A stretch of 64,000 bases of DNA from a bacterium (GTDB taxonomy: Bacteria > Bdellovibrionota > UBA1018), in contig JAIEMT010000039.1 of NCBI GenBank assembly GCA_019751945.1, positions 1-64,000 of the forward strand, read 5' to 3'. A program made the position numbers and the translations under genes. Within the stretch, counting starts at the first letter, position 1, and every line of letters begins with the position of its first letter. Positions 24,858 to 32,566 of the stretch are shown in pieces. The notes beneath the pieces were generated by a model. It did no database searches and had not been told where the DNA came from. It worked only from the letters and a program-made list of their open reading frames with translations.

Positions 24858-26033
24858 CTAGTTTTTTGTTGCCGATTCTGGTTGAGAGAGCTTTTGGAGG
24901 TTGGAAAGGTGTTTTCGGACTTCCGGTGGAAGATGCGTTCCGGAGCTTCCGGTGTAACCCAAGTAAACAGACTTCTCGTAACGTTGATAGCAGACCTCCG
25001 CCAGGGCTGTGTGAGGCACCTTTCGAATACAGGTTTCATAATAGATTTCGTGCAGATTATCAGTCTGAATGGGGTTCATCACCTCATAGACTATTCCCGT
25101 GAGCAACAATGCCTCGGGGGCGCGTTGCCCTTTGGGTGCTACTTGAAGCAATTCATGAAGAACCGCGCCCGCTCTGAGAAAGTAGACATCCGCACTTCGG
25201 TCCATCGGATACTTTTGAATTTCTCGGGCTTTGTCCATCAATCGTGCGGCTTCTATATAAAGCCCATCCTCGGTGGGTGTACGTCTGGAGCTCTCTTTTT
25301 GCCATTCCTGCACAGAGCTGAGCCAAGTCTTGGCATCGTCCTTCATGAAGGTAGGGGCAATGGGTGACTTCAACACATTCTGGACGATCTCTTTGGTTTG
25401 ATCGGGATCTTTTTTTACTCGAATTGCTATGGAGAGGGCTTGCCGAATGGAGCTGTCCCAGTCCCAAATACCGGTTCCTTCAGCCGACCCTTGAATGACC
25501 GAAAGAAATTCTTTCTGGGCGCGATCGAACTGACGTGTAGCAGTAAAAAATTCGCCTCGCTCAAGAGGACTGAGCTTTCCCTTCGGAGCGAGGGGCAGTT
25601 TGCTAAACTGTGGTCCCGACATGTTTCGTGTGTGGCAAGCAATACAATATCCAGGAACTGAGCGTAAGATGGTGCGTGCATAAGCCCGATTTCCAGCTTT
25701 TAACTGAGTGGCAGCCTGCTCAAGATTGCTGTGGAGGATGTTCCCAACGATCGGAAGAGTGGGATCCCCATCTGGAATCTTTTCGCTTCGGTCCATGTCG
25801 TGCGTGAGCGTCAGCAGTTTGTTCGCATTGTTTTGGATGCGGGAATAATTTTTCGGATTCTTAAATCGCTGATCGCTCGCGACATCGGTTAAAAGGTCCG
25901 CAAGAGTAGTATAGAGATCCTGCATTTTTTGACTCCATAGCACCCCTTTTTCGTTTGGACTCATTTCTGCGGACTCAACATGCGTTTGAGTTAGCAGCAA
26001 AATTCCAGCAACAATCCATGGATAATATTTCAT
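24858..26033 (-). CDS. Periplasmic monoheme cytochrome c-like protein
   Basis: 391 residues with a signal peptide (WIVAGILLLTQTHVESA). A single heme c motif CIACH lies about 145 residues in (VPGYCIACHTRNMSG). The N-terminal 130 residues form helices like the cytochrome c-prime or heme-binding four-helix fold. The C-terminal half is TPR-like and ends in a helix. Heme attachment would occur in the periplasm. GGAAGAC precedes the ATG. It lies between CBS and eRF1-like genes in a sigma-54-controlled unit, hinting at respiration or redox stress. Confidence 0.75.
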   Translation of the reverse strand: MKYYPWIVAGILLLTQTHVESAEMSPNEKGVLWSQKMQDLYTTLADLLTDVASDQRFKNPKNYSRIQNNANKLLTLTHDMDRSEKIPDGDPTLPIVGNILHSNLEQAATQLKAGNRAYARTILRSVPGYCIACHTRNMSGPQFSKLPLAPKGKLSPLERGEFFTATRQFDRAQKEFLSVIQGSAEGTGIWDWDSSIRQALSIAIRVKKDPDQTKEIVQNVLKSPIAPTFMKDDAKTWLSSVQEWQKESSRRTPTEDGLYIEAARLMDKAREIQKYPMDRSADVYFLRAGAVLHELLQVAPKGQRAPEALLLTGIVYEVMNPIQTDNLHEIYYETCIRKVPHTALAEVCYQRYEKSVYLGYTGSSGTHLPPEVRKHLSNLQKLSQPESATKN

Positions 26034-26042
26034 GAAGTCTTC

Positions 26043-26456
26043 CTATTCCTCGAGGGGCTTGTAATTCGCCCGGAGAATTTCACCCAGAACTCTGAGGCCA
26101 TCAGTAGCAGTAAAAATACCCACTACTTTTCCGTTTTCCTGTTCGACTACGGCGCAACCAAATTTGTGCTCCGCCATTTCGAAAACTACTTCGTCTAGTG
26201 CAGCCTGGGGGCGAACTTTGTAAGGATCAGGAGTCATGACATCGTCGACAACGATCTCGCCGCTATGAGTAAATGAGGTGGCAAGTTTCACATCACGATC
26301 AGTGAGTATTCCAACGAGGTGCCCAGCTCTTTGAACCGGAAGGTGTCGAATGCGGTGCTCTCTCATCATTTGCTGAGCAGTTTGTATCGGTAAGGTCGAG
26401 TTAATGGTGTGGGGCATCGGTGTCATTACTTTTTCAATTTTCGGAATGTGTTTCAT
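26043..26456 (-). CDS. CBS-domain protein
   Basis: 137 residues holding a pair of CBS domains (VMTPMPHTINSTLPIQTA, LVGILTDRDVKLAT; then VMTPDPYKVRPQAALDE, VVGIFTATDGLRVL). CBS pairs bind adenosine nucleotides or SAM and regulate partner proteins. The frame is open upstream to 26552, but AAGGAG before the ATG at 26454-26456 decides the start. It is the first gene of the leftward unit behind a -24/-12 promoter, ahead of the cytochrome and eRF1-like genes. Confidence 0.9.
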   Translation of the reverse strand: MKHIPKIEKVMTPMPHTINSTLPIQTAQQMMREHRIRHLPVQRAGHLVGILTDRDVKLATSFTHSGEIVVDDVMTPDPYKVRPQAALDEVVFEMAEHKFGCAVVEQENGKVVGIFTATDGLRVLGEILRANYKPLEE

Positions 26457-26484
26457 TTTTTTCGTTTCTCCTTTTGAAGGAGAT

Positions 26485-26502
26485 AAGCAGGTTTTGGGCC
26501 AA
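26485..26502 (-). promoter_or_regulatory. Sigma-54 (-24/-12) promoter of the CBS-cytochrome-eRF1-like unit
   Basis: The minus strand reads TTGGCCCAAAACCTGCTT, with GG and GC ten bases apart and a good fit to TGGCACG-N4-TTGCT (one A to C change in the -24 block). It would start transcription about 19 bases before the ATG at 26456. Confidence 0.65.
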
Positions 26503-26547
26503 CCCATTTTTTTACAAAAGCAGGGTTTCTGAAGGGCGAAACAGCCT

Positions 26548-26583
26548 GCCAAGACTTTGGCTTAGCAGTCGTTTGGGACCAAA
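26548..26583. promoter_or_regulatory. Candidate activator sites between two divergent sigma-54 promoters
   Basis: GCCAAGACTTTGGC (26548-26561) and TTTGGGACCAAA (26572-26583) are both perfect dyads built of CCAA/TTGG half-sites, centred 23 bases apart. They sit 46-98 bases from the two -24/-12 elements, the range where NtrC-type proteins bind. Binding by the island's regulator is an inference. Confidence 0.4.
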
Positions 26584-26650
26584 TGGCTCGTCCCGGAATA
26601 AATTGTCTCAAACTCGTCAAAGAAACCGGTGTCGAGTAGTGCGATTCGAG

Positions 26651-26668
26651 TTGGCACGCCAACTGCTT
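26651..26668 (+). promoter_or_regulatory. Sigma-54 (-24/-12) promoter of the Usp-CoA-transferase-kinase unit
   Basis: TTGGCACGCCAACTGCTT matches TGGCACG-N4-TTGCT with a single change in the -12 block, and GG and GC are exactly ten bases apart. The transcript would start near 26677, 26 bases before the ATG at 26703. Confidence 0.78.
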
Positions 26669-26702
26669 ACTGAGGTTTGCGCACGAATAGGAGGCGAGAT
26701 TT

Positions 26703-27644
26703 ATGATTGATTCTAGTCGAAAAAGAATCGTTTGGGCACTAGACCCCTTCGAAGAAAACGGTCCCAGTAGAATGGCAGTATTGGAAGTCCTTCGGGAATA
26801 TGGGGCTCGGGGAGCTTCTATCCAGCCGGTCTACATTCTGAGCCCCTCGGAGTATGACATTAATATAGAGTTTAATGCACCGTGGTTGAAGCGGGTTCGG
26901 CCGGCAGTTCAAAAGCTGGTCGAGCATTCTATCAAGGGAATAAAAATTCCTGGCATGCTCCCAGTGGAAACTATCGTCGAAAGTCATTCGACGCTCTTTC
27001 AAACCATCAAAACTTTTATATCCCATGCCCAACGTCTACGAGCCGATCTCATTGTGGTTGGGACGCATTCGAGAAAAGGGATATCTCGGTTTTTTTTGGG
27101 GAGCTTTGCGGAAACCCTGCTTCTCTATTCCAAAATACCAGTTCTCGTGGCGGGTTCTCGAACAGAGAACCAGCCCACTAAGGGCAGTCGGCCCATCTTA
27201 TTTATTACCGACTTTGTTCACCACTCCAGAAAGACTTTTGAAAAGGTGGTGCGGCTAGCTAAAGAACGTCGGTCTAAAGTGGTGCTGTTTCATGTCATAC
27301 CTCACCCCATTGAACCGTTCGTAAAACTAGGCGTCTACTTGCTAGCGGGAGGTTTTGTCACCTACCCGGACTTTGTAACCCAGGAGGAGCAGCGAAAGAA
27401 ACAGATAGCCGACGAATATGTCCAACTCGCCAAAAAGCAAGGGGTCACTGTGGAGATCTATTTTGATCGCGGAAATCGAGGGACTGTTCCTGCGGTGATT
27501 GACCAAGCTAAGAAAATGAAGGCCGGTTTGATTGCAATGGCGGCTCAGAGCGGGCCTACCGCTGCGGCTGTTTTGGGTAGTATTGCGCGGCAGGTAGTTC
27601 GAAGTGCGCCTTGTCCAGTGTGGGTATTGAGGTCGTCGAAGTAA
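26703..27644 (+). CDS. Tandem universal stress protein
   Basis: 313 residues, two Usp domains. The first ends GTHSRKGISRFFLGSFAETLL, with the ATP-binding glycine pattern. The second ends AQSGPTAAAVLGSIARQVVR, a weaker version. The overall layout matches the Usp at 19360-20340, including the shared start RxVWALDP/VWAVDA, so the two are paralogues. A strong GGAGG lies upstream of the ATG. Its stop overlaps the start of the CoA-transferase gene (TAATG), indicating translational coupling. Confidence 0.88.
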   Translation: MIDSSRKRIVWALDPFEENGPSRMAVLEVLREYGARGASIQPVYILSPSEYDINIEFNAPWLKRVRPAVQKLVEHSIKGIKIPGMLPVETIVESHSTLFQTIKTFISHAQRLRADLIVVGTHSRKGISRFFLGSFAETLLLYSKIPVLVAGSRTENQPTKGSRPILFITDFVHHSRKTFEKVVRLAKERRSKVVLFHVIPHPIEPFVKLGVYLLAGGFVTYPDFVTQEEQRKKQIADEYVQLAKKQGVTVEIYFDRGNRGTVPAVIDQAKKMKAGLIAMAAQSGPTAAAVLGSIARQVVRSAPCPVWVLRSSK

Positions 27645-28903
27645 TGACTGCGCTCAAGTCCCTTTTGAGTTCTGGGCAGAGAATATTTGTTCACGGCCAG
27701 TCAGCGGTTCCGTATCGGCTGATTGAAGAGGTGGTGCAGTGCTCTTCTGATTTGAAGGACCTCGAATTCATTCACCTCCACGTCGAGGGGAGGCCTGCTC
27801 ACACCTTGTCTGAATTTAGTAAGAAGAACAGGGTCAACAATCTCTTTGTTGGGCCCAGTCTACGAGATCAGATGGACTATGATCGGTTGGACTATACTCC
27901 CCTTTTTCTTTCTGAGATTCCTGCTTTCATCAAATCAGGGCGTTGCCCCATCGATATTGCGTTAGTTCAGGTGTCTCCTCCCGATCGATTTGGATATTGC
28001 ACATTAGGGGTCAGCGTCGACATTGCCCGTGCTGCTGTAGATTCTGCCAAGGTGGTACTGGCTCAAGTTAATTCGAACATGCCCCGTACCTACGGGGATA
28101 GTCTGATTCACGTCAGTAAGTTTAGATACGTCATCGAAACTAACAATGCACTTCCAGAGGTTGGGAGTAGTGATATTTCCACCGATGTTATTGAGAAAAT
28201 CGGATATCACGTCGCCTCCCTCATTGAAGATGGGGCTACTTTACAATTGGGAATCGGAGCAGTTCCGGATGCTGTTTTGCGGTGTCTAAACGGGCATCGG
28301 CATCTCGGAGTTCACAGTGAATTATGTTCCGATGGCGTGGTTACTCTTTTGGAAAGCGGAGTGATTGATAATTCTCAGAAAAAAGTTCATGCCGGAAAAA
28401 CAATCGCATCCTTCGTACAGGGTACGAAGAAGATCTACGAGTTCGTGAATGCCAATCCTTCTGTGGAGCTTTATCCTAGCGACTATGTGAATTCTCCTGC
28501 CGTTATCGCAAGAAATCCAAAAGTAGTGGCAATCAATTCAGCGGTGGAAATTGATCTGACGGGACAGGTCTGCGCGGATTCAATAGGGCATCACATCATT
28601 TCCGGAGTTGGTGGGCAGGTGGATTTTGTTCGCGGCTCTGCAATGTCCCCTGGGGGGAAATCGATTATTGCTGTGACGAGCCGAACGAAACGGGGAGTAC
28701 CTCGAATTGTTCCGAGCCTGACTCTAGGGGCTGGAGTTGTTACTACCCGGGCAGACGTTCATTATGTCGTAACAGAGTTTGGTATGGCCGATCTCCATGG
28801 CAAAACTTTGCGCCAAAGAGCGCAGCAGCTCTTATCCATTGCGCATCCCGATGACCGAGATGCCCTGAGTGCCGCTTGGAGGAGGATATATGATCTCCGC
28901 TAG
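27644..28903 (+). CDS. Acetyl-CoA hydrolase/4-hydroxybutyrate CoA-transferase family enzyme
   Basis: 419 residues. The two-domain CoA-transferase family I pattern is clear: LQLGIGAVPDAVL, then GVHSELCSDGVV carrying the probable catalytic Glu near residue 226, and YVVTEFGMADLHGKTLRQRA near the C-terminus. Such enzymes move CoA between acetate or hydroxybutyrate and acyl-CoA. The acceptor is unknown here. The ATG at 27644 overlaps the Usp stop codon. A longer TTG start at 27611 is unlikely. The end overlaps the kinase gene by 14 bases. Confidence 0.88.
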   Translation: MTALKSLLSSGQRIFVHGQSAVPYRLIEEVVQCSSDLKDLEFIHLHVEGRPAHTLSEFSKKNRVNNLFVGPSLRDQMDYDRLDYTPLFLSEIPAFIKSGRCPIDIALVQVSPPDRFGYCTLGVSVDIARAAVDSAKVVLAQVNSNMPRTYGDSLIHVSKFRYVIETNNALPEVGSSDISTDVIEKIGYHVASLIEDGATLQLGIGAVPDAVLRCLNGHRHLGVHSELCSDGVVTLLESGVIDNSQKKVHAGKTIASFVQGTKKIYEFVNANPSVELYPSDYVNSPAVIARNPKVVAINSAVEIDLTGQVCADSIGHHIISGVGGQVDFVRGSAMSPGGKSIIAVTSRTKRGVPRIVPSLTLGAGVVTTRADVHYVVTEFGMADLHGKTLRQRAQQLLSIAHPDDRDALSAAWRRIYDLR

Positions 28904-30008
28904 GAGTTTGTTCGCCTCGTTTATTTCTACAGAACTGAGGCAGCTCAAGTTTGCTATTGATCAAGCGGCTCTTGTCTCGATCACAAATCTGCGTGGAGAA
29001 ATTGTTTACGTTAACGACAAGTATTTGGAGGTGAGTAAGTATTCCAAAAAGGAGATTCTCGGAAAAAACCATCGGATTTTCAATTCGGGCTACCATTCCA
29101 AAGAATTTTTCAAGAATCTGTGGGACACGGTCACGGCGGGGAGGGTTTGGAAGGGGGAAATTTGCGATCGAACGAAAGGCGGATCTTTTTTTTGGGTGGA
29201 TACCACGATTATTCCTTTTTTTAAGCACGGGCGGCCATACCGATTCATGTCCATTAGAAGCGACATTACAGATAGGAAGATAGCTGAAGCACAGGTCGAA
29301 GAGCAGCGGATCAAACAATTTCATGAAGGACGCCTTGCGGCTGTAGGCGAAATTGCCGTAAATATTGCCCACGAAATCAAAAACCCGCTGCAAGCGATTT
29401 GTTTGGAGGCTCAGCTTCTCAGGCGAATGGGCAATGGAGAAGGGTTTACTCGTCAAGCCGTGCTTCGGGCTGCTGAAAATATTGACCTCGTAGGGAAGAG
29501 AATGGAAAAAATCATCGATAGTCTGCAGCTCTTCTCAAGAGATGGACAAAGAGACCCTGTAGAACGCGTGGATTTGAATAGCATTGTCGAAGAAACCGTT
29601 CGTTTCTGCGCACCCCAGTTGCAGGAAAAGAAAATTGACCTTCAAGTTGAACGAACCCAAGAGCCGAGTTGGGTTCGATGTCGGCAAGTTCAAGTCTGTC
29701 AGGTTTTGTTGAATTTGATTAACAACGCTAGGGATGCTGTCGAGAACCTGGATGTTCGCTGGATAAAAATTCAGATTCATACTCAGAATGGATTTCATTT
29801 TATTTCGGTGACGGACAGCGGAAGTGGCATTTCTATCGAGATTCGAAATAAGATTATGCTGCCTTTTTTTTCGACGAAGGAGCTGGGAAAGGGGACAGGG
29901 CTTGGGTTGAGTATTTCTCAGCGCCTTATGGAAGAAAATAGCGGTGAGTTATTGCTTGATGAGCAAAACGTGAATACCCGCTTTTTAATGAAGCTCCCTA
30001 TTTTGTGA
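28890..30008 (+). CDS. PAS-domain sensor histidine kinase (paralogue of the 22193 kinase)
   Basis: 372 residues, cytoplasmic. A PAS/PAC domain spans about 18-135. It is followed by a HisKA with H161 (VNIAHEIKNPLQAI) and HATPase (NLINNARDAV, DSGSGIS, GTGLGLSI). Its PAS shares GKNHRI/L.NSG.HS.EFF..LW and the following GR/KVW.GEI with the kinase at 22193. GGAGGA six bases before the ATG at 28890 fixes the start inside the CoA-transferase gene. Being in a sigma-54 unit, it could give positive or negative feedback on the same regulator. Confidence 0.9.
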   Translation: MISARSLFASFISTELRQLKFAIDQAALVSITNLRGEIVYVNDKYLEVSKYSKKEILGKNHRIFNSGYHSKEFFKNLWDTVTAGRVWKGEICDRTKGGSFFWVDTTIIPFFKHGRPYRFMSIRSDITDRKIAEAQVEEQRIKQFHEGRLAAVGEIAVNIAHEIKNPLQAICLEAQLLRRMGNGEGFTRQAVLRAAENIDLVGKRMEKIIDSLQLFSRDGQRDPVERVDLNSIVEETVRFCAPQLQEKKIDLQVERTQEPSWVRCRQVQVCQVLLNLINNARDAVENLDVRWIKIQIHTQNGFHFISVTDSGSGISIEIRNKIMLPFFSTKELGKGTGLGLSISQRLMEENSGELLLDEQNVNTRFLMKLPIL

Positions 30009-30639
30009 AGACTTCCTGTTCAAGCTGAGTCAAAAAATCGCGCATGAATCGTGCTCGGCGTTGACCTTCAGCCCGGCCTGCCGGAGTTTTTAGGGAGTCT
30101 GCAACTTTGAATAGTTTTACGAAGAAGTGATCTACAGCGTATTCGAGGTCATCAAATTTGCGTGTCTGGCCGAAGAGATCAGTCGGGTGATAGAGTTTGC
30201 GTTTCAACATTCCCGAGACCGCGAAGCAGCGAGCGATTCCAATGGCCCCCAATCCATCTAGTCGATCGGCATCTTGAACGATTTGGGCTTCCAAAGTTTC
30301 TGGGGAGATTCCTGCGCTAAAACTATGTGCTTCAATGGCGTGGGCGATTCCGTCGAAGTGCTCTTCCGGGTAGTTCATCTCCCGCAACAATTGCAGAGCA
30401 GCCTCGGCCGAAAGTCGGGAGGCTTGGCTGCGACGAGGATCGTTTTTGGGAACATTCACTAAGTCGTGGAGCCACGCAGCTGGAAGGACGACTTCGAGTT
30501 TTGCTCCCTCTTCCTGGGCTAGGTTTTTTGCAGTTGTAGATACCCGAATGAAATGTGCGAGATCATGCGCCGGGTCGGACTCTTGAAGAGCCTGAATATG
30601 CGCTTTGAATCGAGCTTCCCAATTTTCAAATGTGAGCAT
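29998..30639 (-). CDS. HD-domain phosphohydrolase
   Basis: 213 residues. Metal-binding HD motifs are visible: the first His in SDPAHDLAHFIRV, the HD pair in AAWLHDLVN, and the last Asp in VQDADRLDGLGAIG. The spacing matches the small HD hydrolases (YedJ/YpgQ-type) that act on nucleotides. The exact substrate is unknown. Its last 11 bases overlap the convergent kinase gene. It is divergent from the lipoprotein-like gene at 30695. Confidence 0.88.
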   Translation of the reverse strand: MLTFENWEARFKAHIQALQESDPAHDLAHFIRVSTTAKNLAQEEGAKLEVVLPAAWLHDLVNVPKNDPRRSQASRLSAEAALQLLREMNYPEEHFDGIAHAIEAHSFSAGISPETLEAQIVQDADRLDGLGAIGIARCFAVSGMLKRKLYHPTDLFGQTRKFDDLEYAVDHFFVKLFKVADSLKTPAGRAEGQRRARFMRDFLTQLEQEVFTK

Positions 30640-30694
30640 GATTCTGAATAACGTGGTTGCGAACCGAATTCAATTCAGGTTATTTCAGAAGGAC

Positions 30695-31135
30695 ATGTTT
30701 CGAACAGGGACTCTGGCTGTAGTGAGCCTTCTAGCTTTGATGAGCGAGGGATGTGGATCGATCACCACTTCGCGGGGTTCTATTCCCGCCGCTCAAACTC
30801 AATGCACTACAGCTCAGGTTCAAATCGGTGTGGCAGATGGGTTTTTGGTCGGCCTCTGCGGTTGTGCCGAAGCAGATGGAACAGTTTACCCAGCTGGAAC
30901 ACCGCTGACTTGTAATGCGAATACCACCAACTCCACCGTGTTCTTTCATTATATTGGGACGAAGCTTCGCCATCAGATTGCAGCTACCCAAGGCGGAACT
31001 TTCTTTGTTGCCAGCGCGTTGAGTGACCCGAGTACAACGGATTACTTGCGCGTTCACGCTGTCACCCTGACTTCGGGGACTTACAATTTCTTGGATTTGT
31101 ATTCGACCCTTCAGGGACAGATCATCGTTCCGTAA
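30695..31135 (+). CDS. Putative lipoprotein, cupredoxin-like fold possible
   Basis: 146 residues beginning MFRTGTLAVVSLLALMSEGC, a signal peptide with a lipobox-like SEGC. The mature part ends with strands (STVFFHYIGTKLRHQIAA, TSGTYNFLDLYSTLQGQIIV) whose layout recalls cupredoxins, though the copper ligands cannot be made out, so binding is unlikely. AGAAGGA precedes the ATG. The frame is open further upstream, but that part overlaps the promoter region of the divergent gene. Confidence 0.6.
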   Translation: MFRTGTLAVVSLLALMSEGCGSITTSRGSIPAAQTQCTTAQVQIGVADGFLVGLCGCAEADGTVYPAGTPLTCNANTTNSTVFFHYIGTKLRHQIAATQGGTFFVASALSDPSTTDYLRVHAVTLTSGTYNFLDLYSTLQGQIIVP

Positions 31136-31252
31136 GTTTGGCCCTTCTTTGCCCTCGGCAGTTTCTGCCCTCTCAATTCCTTTGCCGGATGACCGAAGCG
31201 ATAAAGGTACGCGGCACGATGCCGCTTTAGACATCCCACGGAGGGTACGCAA

Positions 31253-31474
31253 ATGGCAAAGCAAACTAAGAAATTACCGGCAAAATTGAACGATAAGAAA
31301 ATCAAAACCGACAGCGCCTATGACATCACCGACACCACGGTGGAAGTGCTGTATCAAAGACTGGGCGACAAGTGGTTTGCATTTTCGATGATGGACGACG
31401 AAGTCGTCTTCGGCTCCATCTCTGCTGATGAACTTTCGCCAGAGGCTCTCCGCGGAAAAACTAAGGCCGCATGA
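31253..31474 (+). CDS. Small acidic protein of unknown function
   Basis: 73 residues, no signal peptide or membrane segment. A Lys-rich start is followed by an acidic C-terminal half (TDTTVEVLYQRLGDKWFAFS, MMDDEVVFGSISADELS). GGAGGG precedes the ATG by seven bases. Its TGA overlaps the ATG of the next gene (ATGA), so the two are co-translated. I recognise no family. Confidence 0.68.
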   Translation: MAKQTKKLPAKLNDKKIKTDSAYDITDTTVEVLYQRLGDKWFAFSMMDDEVVFGSISADELSPEALRGKTKAA

Positions 31475-31653
31475 GCTCCGTAAAGAAGCTTAGACCCGCC
31501 GCACAGAAGCCTGTGCAGCAAAAAGTTTCGCCCGAAGAGGTTAAACAGGTGCGAGATAAGATTGTCCAACTCGTGCAGGCAAACCCTGAAAAAGCTGCCA
31601 GAATTTTGGCGGAGTGGATGAAGCAGCCCTCCTCGCGACGCAAAGCCGGATAG
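31471..31653 (+). CDS. 60-residue protein resembling the FliG-binding tail of FliF
   Basis: The protein ends VRDKIVQLVQANPEKAARIL, then AEWMKQPSS. In the flagellar M-ring protein FliF the last 40 residues, which bind FliG, follow the same pattern (helix, NPe..A..I..WM). The whole membrane and ring part of FliF is missing, so this is a stand-alone mimic of the tail or a chance similarity. It is translationally coupled to the acidic protein upstream. No other flagellar gene is in the window. Confidence 0.6.
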   Translation: MSSVKKLRPAAQKPVQQKVSPEEVKQVRDKIVQLVQANPEKAARILAEWMKQPSSRRKAG

Positions 31654-31691
31654 ATTTCCGCGCTGTGTCTACAATCCTCAGATAAAAAAAC

Positions 31692-31720
31692 TAGTCATCC
31701 GATTTCCGCTTCCGTATGAT
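31692..31720 (+). promoter_or_regulatory. Possible promoter of the 31741 gene
   Basis: TAGTCA (31692-31697), a 17-base spacer and TATGAT (31715-31720) match -35 and -10 elements at 4 of 6 and 5 of 6 positions. The start codon lies 20 bases further on, behind GGGGGAA. Confidence 0.35.
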
Positions 31721-31740
31721 TTTGGCAGGGGGAATTCGGT

Positions 31741-32010
31741 TTGAAATCATTTAATCAATTAAACAAGTGGGTCGCTCCAGCGGTTCTGATGGTCGCTGCA
31801 GCTACGTCTGTGAATCGTATGCCTGGTATTATCGATGCGCCGAGTGCGGTGCCGACGGGCGATCAAGCAGACACTTATAATCGTGTCATTGATACCTTCA
31901 ACCCCGATTCCTATTTGGATGACTACATTCAGACTGAGCAGGCGAGCGAGTCTGACACGTTGCCCGAAGCGACTGAAGCTGAAACCCAGACTCAAGTCTC
32001 GGGTATCTAA
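31741..32010 (+). CDS. Small exported protein of unknown function
   Basis: 89 residues from a TTG start at 31741 with GGGGGAA eight bases before it. A hydrophobic N-terminal run (WVAPAVLMVAAATSV) may be a signal peptide or anchor. The rest is acidic and rich in Asp, Glu and Thr, and so probably disordered. The family is unknown. Its stop is followed three bases later by the end of the convergent PilZ gene. Confidence 0.55.
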   Translation: MKSFNQLNKWVAPAVLMVAAATSVNRMPGIIDAPSAVPTGDQADTYNRVIDTFNPDSYLDDYIQTEQASESDTLPEATEAETQTQVSGI

Positions 32011-32013
32011 TCT

Positions 32014-32499
32014 TTATAGATAAAAGACTGTGACGTCGCCCATGTCCTTGTGGGCGTGCTCGGAATAGAGCTTCATAAAGCGTACGAACTGCTGAAAGGT
32101 TTCGAACGTCGTCAAAGTTTTGTCGACGGAACAGCCGTAGCGTACGAATCGATCCCCTTCGACGATAGAGGGTCTAGAGTTCTCGATCTTCAAGTGCAGT
32201 GGCAAGTAGGTGTCTTGACTGAAGTAGAGGCGAACCACGAGGTTGGCTTCGTCTTTCGGCCATGGATCCTCTGCATTGTGCGGAACCTGGAAAGAGATAC
32301 CCGTTTCGCTGATGTCCACCAGTTCAATCGGGCGCATCTGTGAAGAGTCCGTAATGCAGTAAACACTCAAAAGGTGTTTGAAGAAGATACGTTCTGCATG
32401 TCGGCGCTTTTCTTCGAGCTTTTGGGCACGAACTTCACCCAGGTCTACTACGTGCTGATCTTTACCCTGGGATTCACCTTCGGTTCTTTGTCGAGCCAT
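32014..32499 (-). CDS. PilZ-domain protein
   Basis: 161 residues. The c-di-GMP-binding motifs of PilZ are present: an RxxxR-type stretch (KRRHAER) and DxSxxG as DISETG. They are followed by the strand pattern VRLYFSQDTYLPLHLKIE. Binding of c-di-GMP is therefore likely. GGAGGA lies upstream of the ATG but can be sequestered in a hairpin (32507-32532). It is followed in the same direction by the next PilZ gene, 67 bases upstream. Confidence 0.85.
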   Translation of the reverse strand: MARQRTEGESQGKDQHVVDLGEVRAQKLEEKRRHAERIFFKHLLSVYCITDSSQMRPIELVDISETGISFQVPHNAEDPWPKDEANLVVRLYFSQDTYLPLHLKIENSRPSIVEGDRFVRYGCSVDKTLTTFETFQQFVRFMKLYSEHAHKDMGDVTVFYL

Positions 32500-32506
32500 G
32501 GAACAT

Positions 32507-32532
32507 ATCCTCCAAGAACTTTATCGGAGGAT
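32507..32532 (-). promoter_or_regulatory. Hairpin masking the PilZ ribosome-binding site
   Basis: On the minus strand ATCCTCC (32526-32532) can pair over seven bases with GGAGGAT (32507-32513), which is the ribosome-binding site of the PilZ gene starting at 32499. The loop has 12 bases. Such a structure would limit translation until melted or bound. Confidence 0.5.
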
Positions 32533-32566
32533 TGGGTGCGGCTCTGAATGGGTAAAGATTTCCGCT

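Noticed and set aside
24672-25367. Open frame of 231 codons on the plus strand
   Set aside because: Antisense to the eRF1-like and cytochrome genes, without ribosome site or known motif.
28743-29456. Open frame of 237 codons on the minus strand
   Set aside because: Antisense to the CoA-transferase and PAS kinase genes, and low-complexity in places. Shadow frame.
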